From assembly GCA_902761635.1 (NCBI GenBank), contig CACWLG010000028.1, positions 1-56,029 of the forward strand: a stretch of 56,029 nucleotides of DNA, written 5' to 3'. Under the pieces are notes generated by a model, which was not told the origin of the DNA, made no database searches, and saw only the letters and a program-made list of their open reading frames with translations. This stretch comes from Oscillospiraceae bacterium (GTDB lineage: Bacteria > Bacillota > Clostridia > Oscillospirales > Oscillospiraceae). Of the stretch, positions 1-8,322 are shown piece after piece (the first letter of the stretch is position 1; every line of letters begins with the position of its first letter). The translations under genes and the position numbers were made by a program.

Positions 1-16
1 AGCGAAGCGAATCGTA

Positions 17-96
17 TTGTGTACCTCAAGAAAAAGGCTCGAAATCAGGGCACAAATTTTCCAGGAGATGCCGAAGGCGGATTGTGCGGTGTTGCC
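17..96 (+). repeat. MITE-like element, copy 1 (left part missing)
   Basis: This is the right-hand half of the dispersed element described at 4582-4740. It matches that copy from TTGTGTACCTC to the right terminus TGCGGTGTTGCC, and TTAG follows. The left terminus is absent; bases 1-16 do not match the element, so the copy was broken or recombined before the window edge. Confidence 0.75.
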
Positions 97-134
97 TTAG
101 AACTGTGTCATGCCCGGCACACTATATAAAGAAA

Positions 135-159
135 AGCGCCCCGCACTTGGCGGGACGCT
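135..159 (-). terminator. Intrinsic terminator of hsp20
   Basis: On the minus strand an AGCGTCCCGC stem pairs with GCGGGGCGCT around a 5-nt loop, with one internal mismatch, and TTTTCTTTA follows. It lies just downstream of the hsp20 stop codon. Confidence 0.8.
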
Positions 160-168
160 CAATCTGTA

Positions 169-615
169 TTATCCCTGAATCTGAATGGTCTTGCGCTCCG
201 GGAGAGCCACCGGCTTCTCCTTCGGGAAGTCCAGCGTCAGGACACCGTCTTCAAACTTGGCTTGAACGTCTTCTTCCTTTACATTCTCGCCAATATAAAA
301 GCTTCTCGTCATGGAGCCCTCATATCGCTCCTGATGAACGACACGGCCTTTCTTGTCCTTGCCCTCTTCTTCCAGCCCTTTGGCTGCGCTGATGGTCAGA
401 TAACCGTTCTGAAGCTGCAGTTCGATCTGATCCTTCTTGAAGCCCGGCAAATCAACCTTGAGCTGATAACCGTCATCCTGTTCCTTCAGATCTGTCTTCA
501 TCACATGCGCGGCATGTTTGCCGTACAGCTTGCGATCCATGTCAGTTCCAAAGTCTCTGAACGGAAAGCCCATCCAGTCATCAAACAAACTCTCTCCAAA
601 AATACTCGGTAACAT
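169..615 (-). CDS. hsp20: Hsp20/alpha-crystallin family small heat-shock protein
   Basis: A 148-residue cytoplasmic ATP-independent chaperone that holds unfolding proteins during heat or acid stress. The alpha-crystallin domain spans about residues 38-135 and ends in the family motif DGVLTLDFPK (123-132). A C-terminal I-x-I anchor (I144, I146) for oligomer assembly is present. The N-terminal arm (LPSIFGESLFDDW) is typical of clostridial Hsp18/Hsp20. A spaced SD (GGAGGCATGACTT) precedes the ATG. The gene is monocistronic between its own promoter and terminator. The promoter at 715-742 is overlapped by a CIRCE operator, so heat control by HrcA is expected; many Hsp20 genes use other regulators, so this is worth noting. 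Confidence 0.95.
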   Translation of the reverse strand: MLPSIFGESLFDDWMGFPFRDFGTDMDRKLYGKHAAHVMKTDLKEQDDGYQLKVDLPGFKKDQIELQLQNGYLTISAAKGLEEEGKDKKGRVVHQERYEGSMTRSFYIGENVKEEDVQAKFEDGVLTLDFPKEKPVALPERKTIQIQG

Positions 616-714
616 AAGTCATGCCTCCTTTGACATCTGCAATCATTTTGTTTGTTACCTGAGCAAGGGGGATGGAGGTCATCTATTCGATCTTCGTTCC
701 TCTGTTCGATTATG

Positions 715-742
715 ATTATATCACCATTTTTAGCACTGTCAA
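715..742 (-). promoter_or_regulatory. Sigma-A type promoter of hsp20
   Basis: On the minus strand TTGACA (737-742) is followed by a 16-bp spacer and TATAAT (715-720). Both hexamers match consensus perfectly. The transcript would carry a leader of about 95 nt before the hsp20 ATG. Confidence 0.85.
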
Positions 743-756
743 GCTGTGAGTGCTAA
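730..756. promoter_or_regulatory. CIRCE operator (HrcA site)
   Basis: Inverted arms TTAGCACTG (730-738) and GAGTGCTAA (748-756) are separated by 9 bp. The known CIRCE is TTAGCACTC-N9-GAGTGCTAA, so there is one mismatch. The left arm overlaps the -35 box of the hsp20 promoter, as expected for HrcA repression. Confidence 0.9.
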
Positions 757-954
757 TCCTCGTGTGAATTTTTTGTTAACTGTTTTATATAACATAATTG
801 TCAACTTATACTATTCCTCAGCAAAACAATTGGAAATTGTTTTGTTGTCTGGGAGCCGGTATGCTCACAGGCAATGGCGCACCGCGCCTTTGCAGAAGCC
901 GTGCAATACGGATCCTGGGCAAAGCAAGAGCTTTGAGCTGCGCATGCTGCGAAT
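757..954. other. Intergenic stretch without a recognised gene
   Basis: The first 80 bp are AT-rich, then composition returns to GC-rich. Short open frames here lack a convincing SD and resemble nothing I know. Upstream of the CIRCE on the minus strand there is a second weak TTGACA/TATATA-like pair. No tRNA fold was found. Confidence 0.4.
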
Positions 955-978
955 AAAACGCTGAAAAGTAAGCGTTTT
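955..978 (+). terminator. Hairpin with T-tract
   Basis: AAAACGCT (955-962) pairs with AGCGTTTT (971-978) and a T-run follows on the plus strand. It has no clear plus-strand gene upstream, so it may simply stop transcripts in either direction. Confidence 0.5.
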
Positions 979-985
979 TAAAACC

Positions 986-1020
986 AAAAGGCCTCAAGAG
1001 TCCAGCTCTCAAGGCCTTTT
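986..1020 (-). terminator. Intrinsic terminator of greA-lysS
   Basis: A 9-bp stem, AAAAGGCCT (986-994) with AGGCCTTTT (1012-1020), has an inner paired part (AGAG/CTCT). On the minus strand it is followed by TTTTGGTTTT. It lies about 140 bp beyond the lysS stop; the bases between (1021-1157) show no gene. Confidence 0.7.
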
Positions 1021-1157
1021 ATGGTTCAAATGTGCGATTGTTTTTCCTGCGGGGGCGTTTTGAAAGCAATTGATGCAAGCGTGATGTAAGATGTACGATT
1101 CAGCACTCTCAGCAATCGCCGAAACCCGCATGGAATCAGGCTTTTTTTACAATCCGC

Positions 1158-2657
1158 TCAGTCCAGCGGCTTCATTGTCGGGAACAGGATCACGTCGCGG
1201 ATGGAGCTTGCGCCGGTGAGAAGCATCACACAGCGGTCGATGCCGATGCCGAGACCGCCCGTCGGAGGCATGCCGTACTCCAGGGCGTTGATGAAATCGT
1301 CGTCCATCATGCCCGCCTCATCATCGCCCTTGGCGCGCAGCTCCATCTGCTTCTGGAAGCGCTGCTTCTGGTCGATGGGGTCGTTGAGTTCAGAGAAGGC
1401 GTTGCCCATCTCACTGCAGCAGATAAAGAGTTCAAAGCGCTCGGTCAGTCGCGGGTCCTTCGGGCTGCGCTTGGCAAGGGGCGAAACGTCCACCGGGTGC
1501 ATGGTGATGAAGGTGGGCTGGATCATCTTTTCCTCCACCTTCTGGTCAAAGCACTCGTAGAGCGCATGGCCCCAGGTGGGCTCCACCTTGTCCATATCGA
1601 CGCCGACAGCCCTGGCCGCGGCGACAGCTTCCGCATCATCGGTGATGGCCATAAAGTCCACACCGAGATACTCCTTCACCGCCTCTGCCATGGTCAGGCG
1701 CCTGAAGCCGGGAGCGAGAGAAATCTGCTGGCCCTGCCATTCGACATCATAGGTGCCGAGGATCTCCATGGCGGCGCCGGAGAGAAGCTCCTCAAAGAGG
1801 TCCATCATGTCGTTAAAGTCGGCATAGGACTCATAGAGCTCAACCGTTGTAAACTCGGGGTTGTGACGGGTGTCCATGCCCTCATTGCGGAAGATGCGGC
1901 CGAGCTCATACACGCGCTCGATCCCGCCGACAATGAGTCGCTTGAGGTTCAGCTCCGTTGCGATGCGCATGTACATGTCGATGTCCAGCGTGTTGTGATG
2001 CGTGATGAACGGCCTTGCGGTGGCGCCGCCGGAGATGGTGTTCAGCACCGGGGTCTCCACTTCCATATAGCCGCGCCCGTCCAGATAACGGCGGACATAG
2101 GAGATAAAGCGGGAACGGATCTCGAAATTGCGGCGGCTGTCCTCATTCACGATCAGATCCACATAGCGCTGGCGATATTTGAGCTCGGTGCTGGTCATGC
2201 CGTGGAACTTCTCGGGCAGCGGGCGCAGGGACTTTGCCAGCAGTACAACGGACTGCACATGTACGGAGATCTCACCTGTCTTGGTTTTGAACACATAGCC
2301 GCCCACGCCGATAATGTCGCCGATGTCGTACTTGCGAAAGTCGGCAAATTCCGTTTCCGTCACGGCATCAGAGCGGATATAGAGCTGGATCAGGCCGCGG
2401 TCATCCTTGATATGGCAGAAGATGGCCTTGCCCATGCCGCGCTTGGAGAGGATGCGCCCGGCCACGCGAACCTGCTTTTCCTCAAAGCCATCGTAATTGT
2501 CCTTGATCTCCTGCGACCAGGCGGTGCGGGCAAACTTCGTCTGCTGGAAGGGATCGCGCCCCTCCTGCTGGAGAGCCGCCAGCTTATCCCGTCTTACCTG
2601 CAGGATCTCGGAAAGCTCCATCTCGGGGGCCTGCTGATTGTTTCTCTCTTCACTCAT
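1158..2657 (-). CDS. lysS: Lysyl-tRNA synthetase, class II
   Basis: A 499-residue cytoplasmic enzyme that charges tRNA-Lys with lysine using ATP. The length is normal for bacterial LysS. An N-terminal OB-fold anticodon-binding domain (about 55-155) precedes the class II catalytic core. Motif 2 is visible as FRNEGMDTRHNPEFTTVE and motif 3 as GLGIGIDRCVMLLTG near the C-terminus. The gene starts 15 bp after the greA stop, so the two are co-transcribed from the promoter at 3234-3262; a greA-lysS pair is common in Firmicutes. Confidence 0.98.
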   Translation of the reverse strand: MSEERNNQQAPEMELSEILQVRRDKLAALQQEGRDPFQQTKFARTAWSQEIKDNYDGFEEKQVRVAGRILSKRGMGKAIFCHIKDDRGLIQLYIRSDAVTETEFADFRKYDIGDIIGVGGYVFKTKTGEISVHVQSVVLLAKSLRPLPEKFHGMTSTELKYRQRYVDLIVNEDSRRNFEIRSRFISYVRRYLDGRGYMEVETPVLNTISGGATARPFITHHNTLDIDMYMRIATELNLKRLIVGGIERVYELGRIFRNEGMDTRHNPEFTTVELYESYADFNDMMDLFEELLSGAAMEILGTYDVEWQGQQISLAPGFRRLTMAEAVKEYLGVDFMAITDDAEAVAAARAVGVDMDKVEPTWGHALYECFDQKVEEKMIQPTFITMHPVDVSPLAKRSPKDPRLTERFELFICCSEMGNAFSELNDPIDQKQRFQKQMELRAKGDDEAGMMDDDFINALEYGMPPTGGLGIGIDRCVMLLTGASSIRDVILFPTMKPLD

Positions 2658-2672
2658 ACCCGGATACCCCGA

Positions 2673-3164
2673 TCACTTGTTTTCCACAGCCAGAATCTGC
2701 AGCTTGATTTCCCCGGCAGGAGCGGCGACGGTGACGGTGTCGCCGGCACGGTGGCTGTGCAGGGCGCGGCCGACAGGCGAGTCATCGGAGATACGGCCGG
2801 CCTTGGGATTGGCCTCCTGGGAGCCGACGATCTCATAGGTCTCTTCCTCATTGAACTCCAGATCCAGAACACGCACAATGCTGCCGAGGGTGACGCTGTC
2901 CTTGGGTACGTCCTGCTCGGCCTTATCGACGATCTCCGCGTTCTCGATGAGGACCTTGAGCTCGGCGATCTTGGAATAGAGCTTGCCCTGCTCGGTCTTG
3001 GCCTCGTCATATTCGCTGTTCTCGGACAGATCGCCGAAGCTTCTTGCCTCTTTGATCAGCTCCGAGACCTCTTTCTCGCGGACGGTCTCCAGATAGTAGA
3101 GCTCCTCCTTGAGTGCGTCAAGGCGCTCCTGACTCATTTTAAATCTGCTTGCATTCGTAGCCAT
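2673..3164 (-). CDS. greA: Transcription elongation factor GreA
   Basis: A 163-residue factor that enters the RNA polymerase secondary channel and stimulates cleavage of backtracked RNA. The N-terminal coiled-coil hairpin (about 10-80) carries the acidic tip motif GDLSENSEYDEAK; the C-terminal FKBP-like domain contains GSIVRVLD and SPVGRALHSHRAGD. The start at 3164 is chosen over an upstream in-frame ATG at 3188 because AGAAGGAGATC lies about 8 nt before it and the family begins just before this point. Confidence 0.97.
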   Translation of the reverse strand: MATNASRFKMSQERLDALKEELYYLETVREKEVSELIKEARSFGDLSENSEYDEAKTEQGKLYSKIAELKVLIENAEIVDKAEQDVPKDSVTLGSIVRVLDLEFNEEETYEIVGSQEANPKAGRISDDSPVGRALHSHRAGDTVTVAAPAGEIKLQILAVENK

Positions 3165-3233
3165 AATGTTGATCTCCTTCTGCCGCATATATTTGGAAAC
3201 GCAATTGTCTTTTCTCCATGAAATGCCTGATAG

Positions 3234-3262
3234 ATTATATTGGTTTTGCGCGTCCCTGTCAA
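3234..3262 (-). promoter_or_regulatory. Consensus promoter of greA-lysS
   Basis: On the minus strand TTGACA (3257-3262), a 17-bp spacer and TATAAT (3234-3239) match sigma-A consensus exactly. The -35 box overlaps the stop codon of the S41 gene upstream. Confidence 0.85.
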
Positions 3263-4503
3263 CTCAAAAGCTTCAAAGCGTACATGAGCTGTTCATCGTT
3301 CGAGGTGACGCCGCTGCCGGAGCTGTCGCCGGTGGTGCCGGCGGTGGTGCCGGTGGCGCTGGGGTCGGAGTTGTGCATGATATAGGCGGGCGAAACGCCG
3401 CCCCGGGCGCTGATGTCCACGCCCAGGCCGGTGAGATAGGTGCCGGTCGAAAGACGAATGGCACTGCCGTCGGTGAGGACTATGGTCTCCTGTGTTCTGG
3501 TCTTGCCGGTGGTCGGCTCCCCGATCAGGGTCGCCCACTGGAACTCCTGCAGCGCAGCGGCACAGACCTCCGCCTCGCCAAAGGTGTCGGCATTGATGAG
3601 CACGCACATGGGAAGCTGGATGCACATGCCGTCAGATTCCGAGATTTCCTGTTTGCCGTTTTTATTCTGCATCATAAAGAGCCTGCCGCTCGGCAGCAGG
3701 TAGTCGAGAAAGGCCGCGACCTCCGTATCCAGCCCGCCGGGATTGCCGCGCAGGTCGATGCACAGGGCGATCGCCCCCTGGTTAAGGAGTTTTTCGATAC
3801 CGTCCATGGCGTCCTGCGCTGTGCCGGCCTCAAAGTTTTTGATCTGCACATAGCCGGCCATGGTCTTCTCCAGACGGCAGCTCACAGAGCTTCTGTAAAC
3901 GCCGCTGCAGTCCACCTCGATCTCTCTCTTTCCCTTGCCGATGCCGAGGACGAACTTGGTATTCAGCCGGGAACGGATGAGCTTGCGCGCCTCGTCGAGG
4001 GTTTTATCGGTCAGGTCGATGTTGTCCACGCTTGTGATGATATCCCCTGCGGTAAGACCAGCCAACGCGGCAGGCGAGTCCATGTTGACGGAGATCACCT
4101 CAAAGCCGCCGCCCTCCTCCTTGAGGATAGCCATTCCGATGCCGGCGTATTCATTGGTGGAGTTGAGCTGATAGGCCTTGTACTCATTGGGTGACATGTA
4201 ATAGCTCCACTTGTCGCCGAGGCCGGAGATGATGGCAGCGGCCGCATTGTCCCCGAGGGTGCTGCGGTCGACCGGGTCGATGAAGCGCTCGTCCACCACA
4301 TCCTTGATCTCGATATAGCGCATGGCCTCGTCAAAGTCCTCCTTGCCGCCCACGGCATCCAGCATGCTGCGGTGCGTTGCCCACCAGACGCCGCCGCCCG
4401 TCAGCAGCAGCGCCAGGATCACAAATTTCAGACGGACCGGTATATTGAGTATGGCCGAAATAACACGCAGGATACCCTGCAGGATCCTTTGTCCGAGCCT
4501 CAT
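3259..4503 (-). CDS. CtpB-like S41 family protein lacking the catalytic serine
   Basis: A 414-residue membrane-anchored homologue of carboxyl-terminal processing proteases. It has one N-terminal membrane segment (about 25-43), a PDZ domain (about 115-195, with AGLTAGDIITSVDN), and an S41 core with LRGNPGG (251-257) and GEPTTGK. The general base lysine is present (K334), but the residue 25 positions before it, where the family has its nucleophilic serine, is Gly309 in the string TFGEAE; the codon read from the sequence is GGC. The protein ends in a Ser/Thr/Gly-rich tail. It is the last gene of ftsE-ftsX-M23-M23-S41, the place where Bacillus-type genomes keep ctpB. It may be an inactive scaffold or use another residue. 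Confidence 0.88.
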   Translation of the reverse strand: MRLGQRILQGILRVISAILNIPVRLKFVILALLLTGGGVWWATHRSMLDAVGGKEDFDEAMRYIEIKDVVDERFIDPVDRSTLGDNAAAAIISGLGDKWSYYMSPNEYKAYQLNSTNEYAGIGMAILKEEGGGFEVISVNMDSPAALAGLTAGDIITSVDNIDLTDKTLDEARKLIRSRLNTKFVLGIGKGKREIEVDCSGVYRSSVSCRLEKTMAGYVQIKNFEAGTAQDAMDGIEKLLNQGAIALCIDLRGNPGGLDTEVAAFLDYLLPSGRLFMMQNKNGKQEISESDGMCIQLPMCVLINADTFGEAEVCAAALQEFQWATLIGEPTTGKTRTQETIVLTDGSAIRLSTGTYLTGLGVDISARGGVSPAYIMHNSDPSATGTTAGTTGDSSGSGVTSNDEQLMYALKLLS

Positions 4504-4543
4504 GAAACCCCTCCAGGAAAAAGGTCATATAAAATCACTGTTT

Positions 4544-4571
4544 GCCGGGCAGCCATCTCTGACTGCCCGGC
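4544..4571. terminator. Strong hairpin between M23 and S41 genes
   Basis: GCCGGGCAG (4544-4552) pairs perfectly with CTGCCCGGC (4563-4571). A T-run (ATTGTTTT) follows on the plus strand; the minus strand has only a weak T-run. It may attenuate read-through from the ftsEX operon into the S41 gene, or act as an RNA-end protector. Confidence 0.5.
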
Positions 4572-4577
4572 ATTGTT

Positions 4578-5969
4578 TTAAGGCAACACCGCACAATCCG
4601 CCTTCGGCATCTCCTGGAAAATTCGTGCCCTGATTTCGTCACTCTTTCTTGAGGTACACAAAGTACATCTGCGAAAAAGTGCCTTTATCAGAACCCAAAT
4701 TTTCTCAGGATCTGCTCTTGCCGAATTATGCGGTATTGCCTTAAACTGCTCGGGATCAATACGCCCGCCGTTGAGATACACTTCAAAATGCAGATGAGGG
4801 CCTGTGGAATTGCCGGTGCTGCCCACCTGGCCGATCGCGTCGCCCTGATTGACAGTCTGCCCGTTTTTCACGCTGATGACAGAGAGGTGGCCGTACAGCG
4901 TCTTGTAGCCGTTGCCGTGCTCGATCATGATACAGTTGCCGTACCCGCCGTACCACTCGGCCAGCACGACCCTGCCGCCGTCAGCGGCATAGACCGTAGT
5001 GCCCATGTTGGAGGCGATATCCATGCCGTTATGGTTTTTAAGCTCCCCCGTAATGGGGTGGATGCGCTCGCCGAAACGGCTGGAAATATAAGTATAGCTC
5101 GCCACCGGGAAGATGAAGGAGCCCGTGGAATAGGCAGCGGCGCCGCTGTCCGGGGCCTCATCGCTGCCCGTGTAGGCGGCTGCGGCAGCCGCCGCAGCAC
5201 GCTCAGCCTCGAGCTTTGCCACCAGCACGGAGATCGCCATATTCGTGGCATCTTCCTGGGCTGCGATCTCGGCGATCTCAGCCTGCCGGTCATCGTAATC
5301 CGCCTTCAGGCCCAGCAGCAGCTCGGAGGCCTCGTCGATCTCAGCCTGGAGCTTTTCCTGCTCCAGACGCAGGGCGTCCTGCTTGCCGTTGACCTCCTCG
5401 CGGTAGCTCTCATACTCAGCCTTCAGCTCCTCGGTGTTCTCCCGGGCGTGGATGTAATCGTCCTCCAGCTTCTTGTCCCGCGTCATGATCTCCTCCACGT
5501 CGTCCATTGCCGTGAGCATTTCGCCCAGGTTATTGGATTTGAGGATCATCGCAAGGTAGTTGAGGGTCCCGTTTTCCTCCATGGCGCGCACACGGGCGCG
5601 GTAGCGCACAAGCTGTTCCTGCTCGCGCTCCTGGGCATTGAGGACTTCCTGTTCCTTATCGGCGATCATCTGATCATACAGGGCGATCTCCTCATTGTTA
5701 AGCTGGATCTGCTGCATGGTGTACATGTTGCGCTCATCCAGGGCGCGCTTCTGCACCAGAATGCCGACAGCGCTCTCGGTAAGCTCGTCGATCTCGGCCT
5801 GCTTTGCCTCGCGCTGAGCCTGGATCATGGCGCGCTCGGCCCGCAGGGATTCAAGCTCCGCCTGGGACACCTCCGCCCCGGCCTTTGCCGGCAGAAGTCC
5901 TGTCAGTACGCAGACTCCCAGAAGACTGCACAGGAGTCTCAGACGCCGTGTGGTTCTCTTTCTCTTCAT
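4578..5969 (-). CDS. PcsB/EnvC-like M23 peptidase with a transposon-derived C-terminal tail
   Basis: A 463-residue secreted protein of the FtsEX pathway. It has a signal peptide (about 1-33), a long coiled coil (about 35-225), an Ala-rich linker and a C-terminal LytM/M23 endopeptidase domain with intact zinc ligands: HNGMD, YGHL and HLHFEV. Such proteins cleave peptidoglycan cross-bridges at the septum when FtsEX cycles ATP. After DPEQFK, about where the paralogue upstream ends, the last 53 codons are the full 159-bp inverted-repeat element (4582-4740). The TAA stop lies in the target duplication. Without the insertion the frame would read 12 codons through the hairpin at 4544-4571 to TGA at 4535-4537. 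An in-frame TTG at 5975 is an alternative start. Confidence 0.9.
   Translation of the reverse strand: MKRKRTTRRLRLLCSLLGVCVLTGLLPAKAGAEVSQAELESLRAERAMIQAQREAKQAEIDELTESAVGILVQKRALDERNMYTMQQIQLNNEEIALYDQMIADKEQEVLNAQEREQEQLVRYRARVRAMEENGTLNYLAMILKSNNLGEMLTAMDDVEEIMTRDKKLEDDYIHARENTEELKAEYESYREEVNGKQDALRLEQEKLQAEIDEASELLLGLKADYDDRQAEIAEIAAQEDATNMAISVLVAKLEAERAAAAAAAAYTGSDEAPDSGAAAYSTGSFIFPVASYTYISSRFGERIHPITGELKNHNGMDIASNMGTTVYAADGGRVVLAEWYGGYGNCIMIEHGNGYKTLYGHLSVISVKNGQTVNQGDAIGQVGSTGNSTGPHLHFEVYLNGGRIDPEQFKAIPHNSARADPEKIWVLIKALFRRCTLCTSRKSDEIRARIFQEMPKADCAVLP
4582..4740 (-). repeat. MITE-like element, copy 2 (longest copy, 159 bp)
   Basis: The longest of five copies. The termini are inverted: one end reads GGCAACACCGCACAATCCG, the other (reverse complement) GGCAATACCGCATAATTCGG. 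It is flanked by a perfect 4-bp duplication TTAA (4578-4581 and 4741-4744). It encodes no transposase, so it is a non-autonomous element. Its length is a multiple of three and it is open in the frame of the host gene. Confidence 0.88.
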
Positions 5970-6023
5970 AAGCAAGGCGGAGTCAAACCGCGACCGCCCT
6001 GAAGCGGCCCATTGTGCCTGGGT

Positions 6024-7397
6024 TCAGCAGTTATAATACGAAATGCCCGAGAAATACTGGGCCGGGTCCACTCTTCCGTCGCCGACATAGACCTCAAAGT
6101 GCAGATGCGTACCGGTGGCGCGCCCTGTGGCGCCCACATAGCCGATCGTCTGTCCCTGGCCGACGGTCTGCCCTTCCGACACGGCAAGGCCCGACATATG
6201 GGCATATACCGTGGAGGTGCCGCCATGGTCGATGATGACATAGTTGCCGTAGGAACTGTCATAGGCAGCGGTGATCACCTCGCCGGAGGCTGCGGCCACC
6301 ACCGGGGCGCCGTCATTGCCGAAGCCGTCAATATCAATGCCGCTGTGATAGCGGGACTCCCCGGTGAAGGGATCGCTGCGGTTCCCGTAACGGCTCGTGA
6401 CGCGGGTGCTGCACGGCAGGGGCCAGACGAAGCCGCTCTCCTGCGTACCGGCGGCGTAACCCGTCTGGGCTTCTTCGGCCACCTGGCGTATCTGCTCCTC
6501 CGAATAGGCCGGTTCATAGCCAGCGGCAACAGCCTCCATATTGGCCTGCATCATCTCCTGCACCTGCGCCTTGGCCTGTTCGACTGCCTGGGCAGCGACA
6601 GCCTGCTCTGCTGCGCGCTCAGCCGCCTTGCGGGCGTTATAGCTGGCGATCGTGTTGGAGATGGCGGCGGCAGCGGCTTCCTGGGCAAGCTGAGCTTCCT
6701 TGTATTCGATAACGGCGCTTGCGACCTCGTCCTCCAGCTCTGACAGCAGGTCTTCCGCGCGCTGTACGTCCGCCAGGATCGTGGCCTGCTCACCGCGCAG
6801 CTCCTGCTGCTTGCCCTCATAGGCGCTCTTTTCTTCCTCATATTGGGCCTTGATCTGTTCGGTCTCTTCGCGGGCCTCTTCATAGTCATGCTGGATCTGT
6901 TTGTCGCTCTCCATGATCTGGCCCATATCGTCGATGGCGGAAAGAAGCTGGCCGACGTTCTCTGACTGCATGATCAGAGCCAGAATGTTGTAGCCGCCGC
7001 TCTCCTCCATGGCGCGCACACGGACACGGTAGCGCTCCAGCTGGAAATCCTCGCGGTTCTTCGCGGCCTCCACCTCCTGACCCTTGCTGCGGATCAGCTC
7101 TTCATATCGGCGGATCTCTTCCTCGATCAGTGCAAGCTGCTCCTCGGCAAGGCGGTTCTGCTCGTCCAGAGCAGCCTTCTGCTCAAGCACGTTTGCATGG
7201 GTTTCCGCGAGGCCTATGATGCGTTCCTTGATCTCCTGGACCTGATTGGTCAGCTCCTCTTTTCTTGCGCGCAGGGCTGCCAGCTCATCCGGTTCATCGG
7301 CATGAGCGCGCATGGGGATCACGCTGACGACAAGAGACAGCAGCATCAGCACGGCAAGCACAATCGCAATAATTGAAAATGCTCTTTTACGTTTCAT
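6024..7397 (-). CDS. PcsB/EnvC-like coiled-coil M23 peptidase
   Basis: A 457-residue secreted peptidoglycan hydrolase or hydrolase activator, paralogous to the next gene in the operon. It has a signal peptide (about 1-33, ending MRAHA), coiled coil (about 35-245), an Ala-rich hinge (AAAAISNTIASYNARKAAER) that resembles the hinge controlling PcsB-type proteins, and an M23 domain (about 325-450). The zinc and catalytic motifs HSGID, YAHM and HLHFEV are all present. It ends at VDPAQYFSGISYYNC, giving a reference for the natural end of the family here. It lies 46 bp after ftsX, so FtsX is the likely membrane partner. Confidence 0.93.
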   Translation of the reverse strand: MKRKRAFSIIAIVLAVLMLLSLVVSVIPMRAHADEPDELAALRARKEELTNQVQEIKERIIGLAETHANVLEQKAALDEQNRLAEEQLALIEEEIRRYEELIRSKGQEVEAAKNREDFQLERYRVRVRAMEESGGYNILALIMQSENVGQLLSAIDDMGQIMESDKQIQHDYEEAREETEQIKAQYEEEKSAYEGKQQELRGEQATILADVQRAEDLLSELEDEVASAVIEYKEAQLAQEAAAAAISNTIASYNARKAAERAAEQAVAAQAVEQAKAQVQEMMQANMEAVAAGYEPAYSEEQIRQVAEEAQTGYAAGTQESGFVWPLPCSTRVTSRYGNRSDPFTGESRYHSGIDIDGFGNDGAPVVAAASGEVITAAYDSSYGNYVIIDHGGTSTVYAHMSGLAVSEGQTVGQGQTIGYVGATGRATGTHLHFEVYVGDGRVDPAQYFSGISYYNC

Positions 7398-7443
7398 ATA
7401 TTATCTTGCTCCCGATCTGCAGAGAGCTGCAAAGCCCTCCCGG

Positions 7444-8322
7444 TCAGACCTTCAAATAATTCCTGATCGCATTGACGCCGCCGAACACGCCCACCAGGAT
7501 GCTTATTGCCATGAAGACGACAAACAACTCAAGCGCGACATTGCGAAACGGGATCACATTGAGAAGCGTACCCGCGGCAGAGTTGACAAGGCGGCCGGTG
7601 ACCAGATTGTACAGGCCCCACTCCGCAAGAAAGGCAATGGCGCCGCCCATCATGCCGAGGGCAAGGCCCTCCACCACAAAGGGCAGCCGGATAAAGCTGT
7701 TGGTCGCGCCGACCATCTTCATAATGGCGATCTCCTCGCGCCGGCCGAAGGTGGCAAGCTTGATGGTGTTGGACATGATGAAGAAGGACACGAACACCAG
7801 CATCACGATCAGCACCATGGACACAGCCGTGACCACATTTCGGATCGTCACAAAGTTCTTGGCATAGTCCAGATGTGCATTGACCTTGGCCACGCCGCGG
7901 ATCGCCTCAAGCTCCGTCTTGGTCTGGGACATGTAGGCGATATCGTTGAGATGGACAATGAAGCGGTGGCGGAAAACATCCTCGTCAATTCCCTCCATAA
8001 GAGTCGCATCGTACTTGCTCATGAAATTGTTCATTGCCTCGCCGCGGGAGACGAACTGGGCCGAGGAGACATTGTCGATCGCCTCGATATTGCGCTGCAG
8101 ATCGCGGGCCGCCGCCTCATCCGACAGCGATTCGTCCACAAAAACGACGATCTCGTTCTGGTTCTCGAGGTCCTTGATCAGCACGTCGATATTCATGGCG
8201 AGCAGCGAGACGCTGCCCATGATGATCAGGCACGCCACAATGATGGCAACGGTGGCAAAGGACATAAAGCCGTGGGTGGTAATGCTGCGAAAGCCCTCGC
8301 GTATCAGGTAACCGAGTCTCAT
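7444..8322 (-). CDS. ftsX: Cell division ABC transporter permease FtsX
   Basis: A 292-residue membrane protein with four predicted helices (about 22-45, then three after residue 165) and a large extracellular loop between helices 1 and 2, the FtsX topology. The external loop binds coiled-coil M23 proteins such as the two encoded just downstream; FtsE powers the conformational change. The start overlaps the ftsE stop by 4 bp (ATGA), giving translational coupling. Confidence 0.96.
   Translation of the reverse strand: MRLGYLIREGFRSITTHGFMSFATVAIIVACLIIMGSVSLLAMNIDVLIKDLENQNEIVVFVDESLSDEAAARDLQRNIEAIDNVSSAQFVSRGEAMNNFMSKYDATLMEGIDEDVFRHRFIVHLNDIAYMSQTKTELEAIRGVAKVNAHLDYAKNFVTIRNVVTAVSMVLIVMLVFVSFFIMSNTIKLATFGRREEIAIMKMVGATNSFIRLPFVVEGLALGMMGGAIAFLAEWGLYNLVTGRLVNSAAGTLLNVIPFRNVALELFVVFMAISILVGVFGGVNAIRNYLKV

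Noticed and set aside
837-955. A tRNA or small RNA gene in the hsp20-lysS gap
   Set aside because: No cloverleaf, T-loop consensus or CCA end could be drawn.
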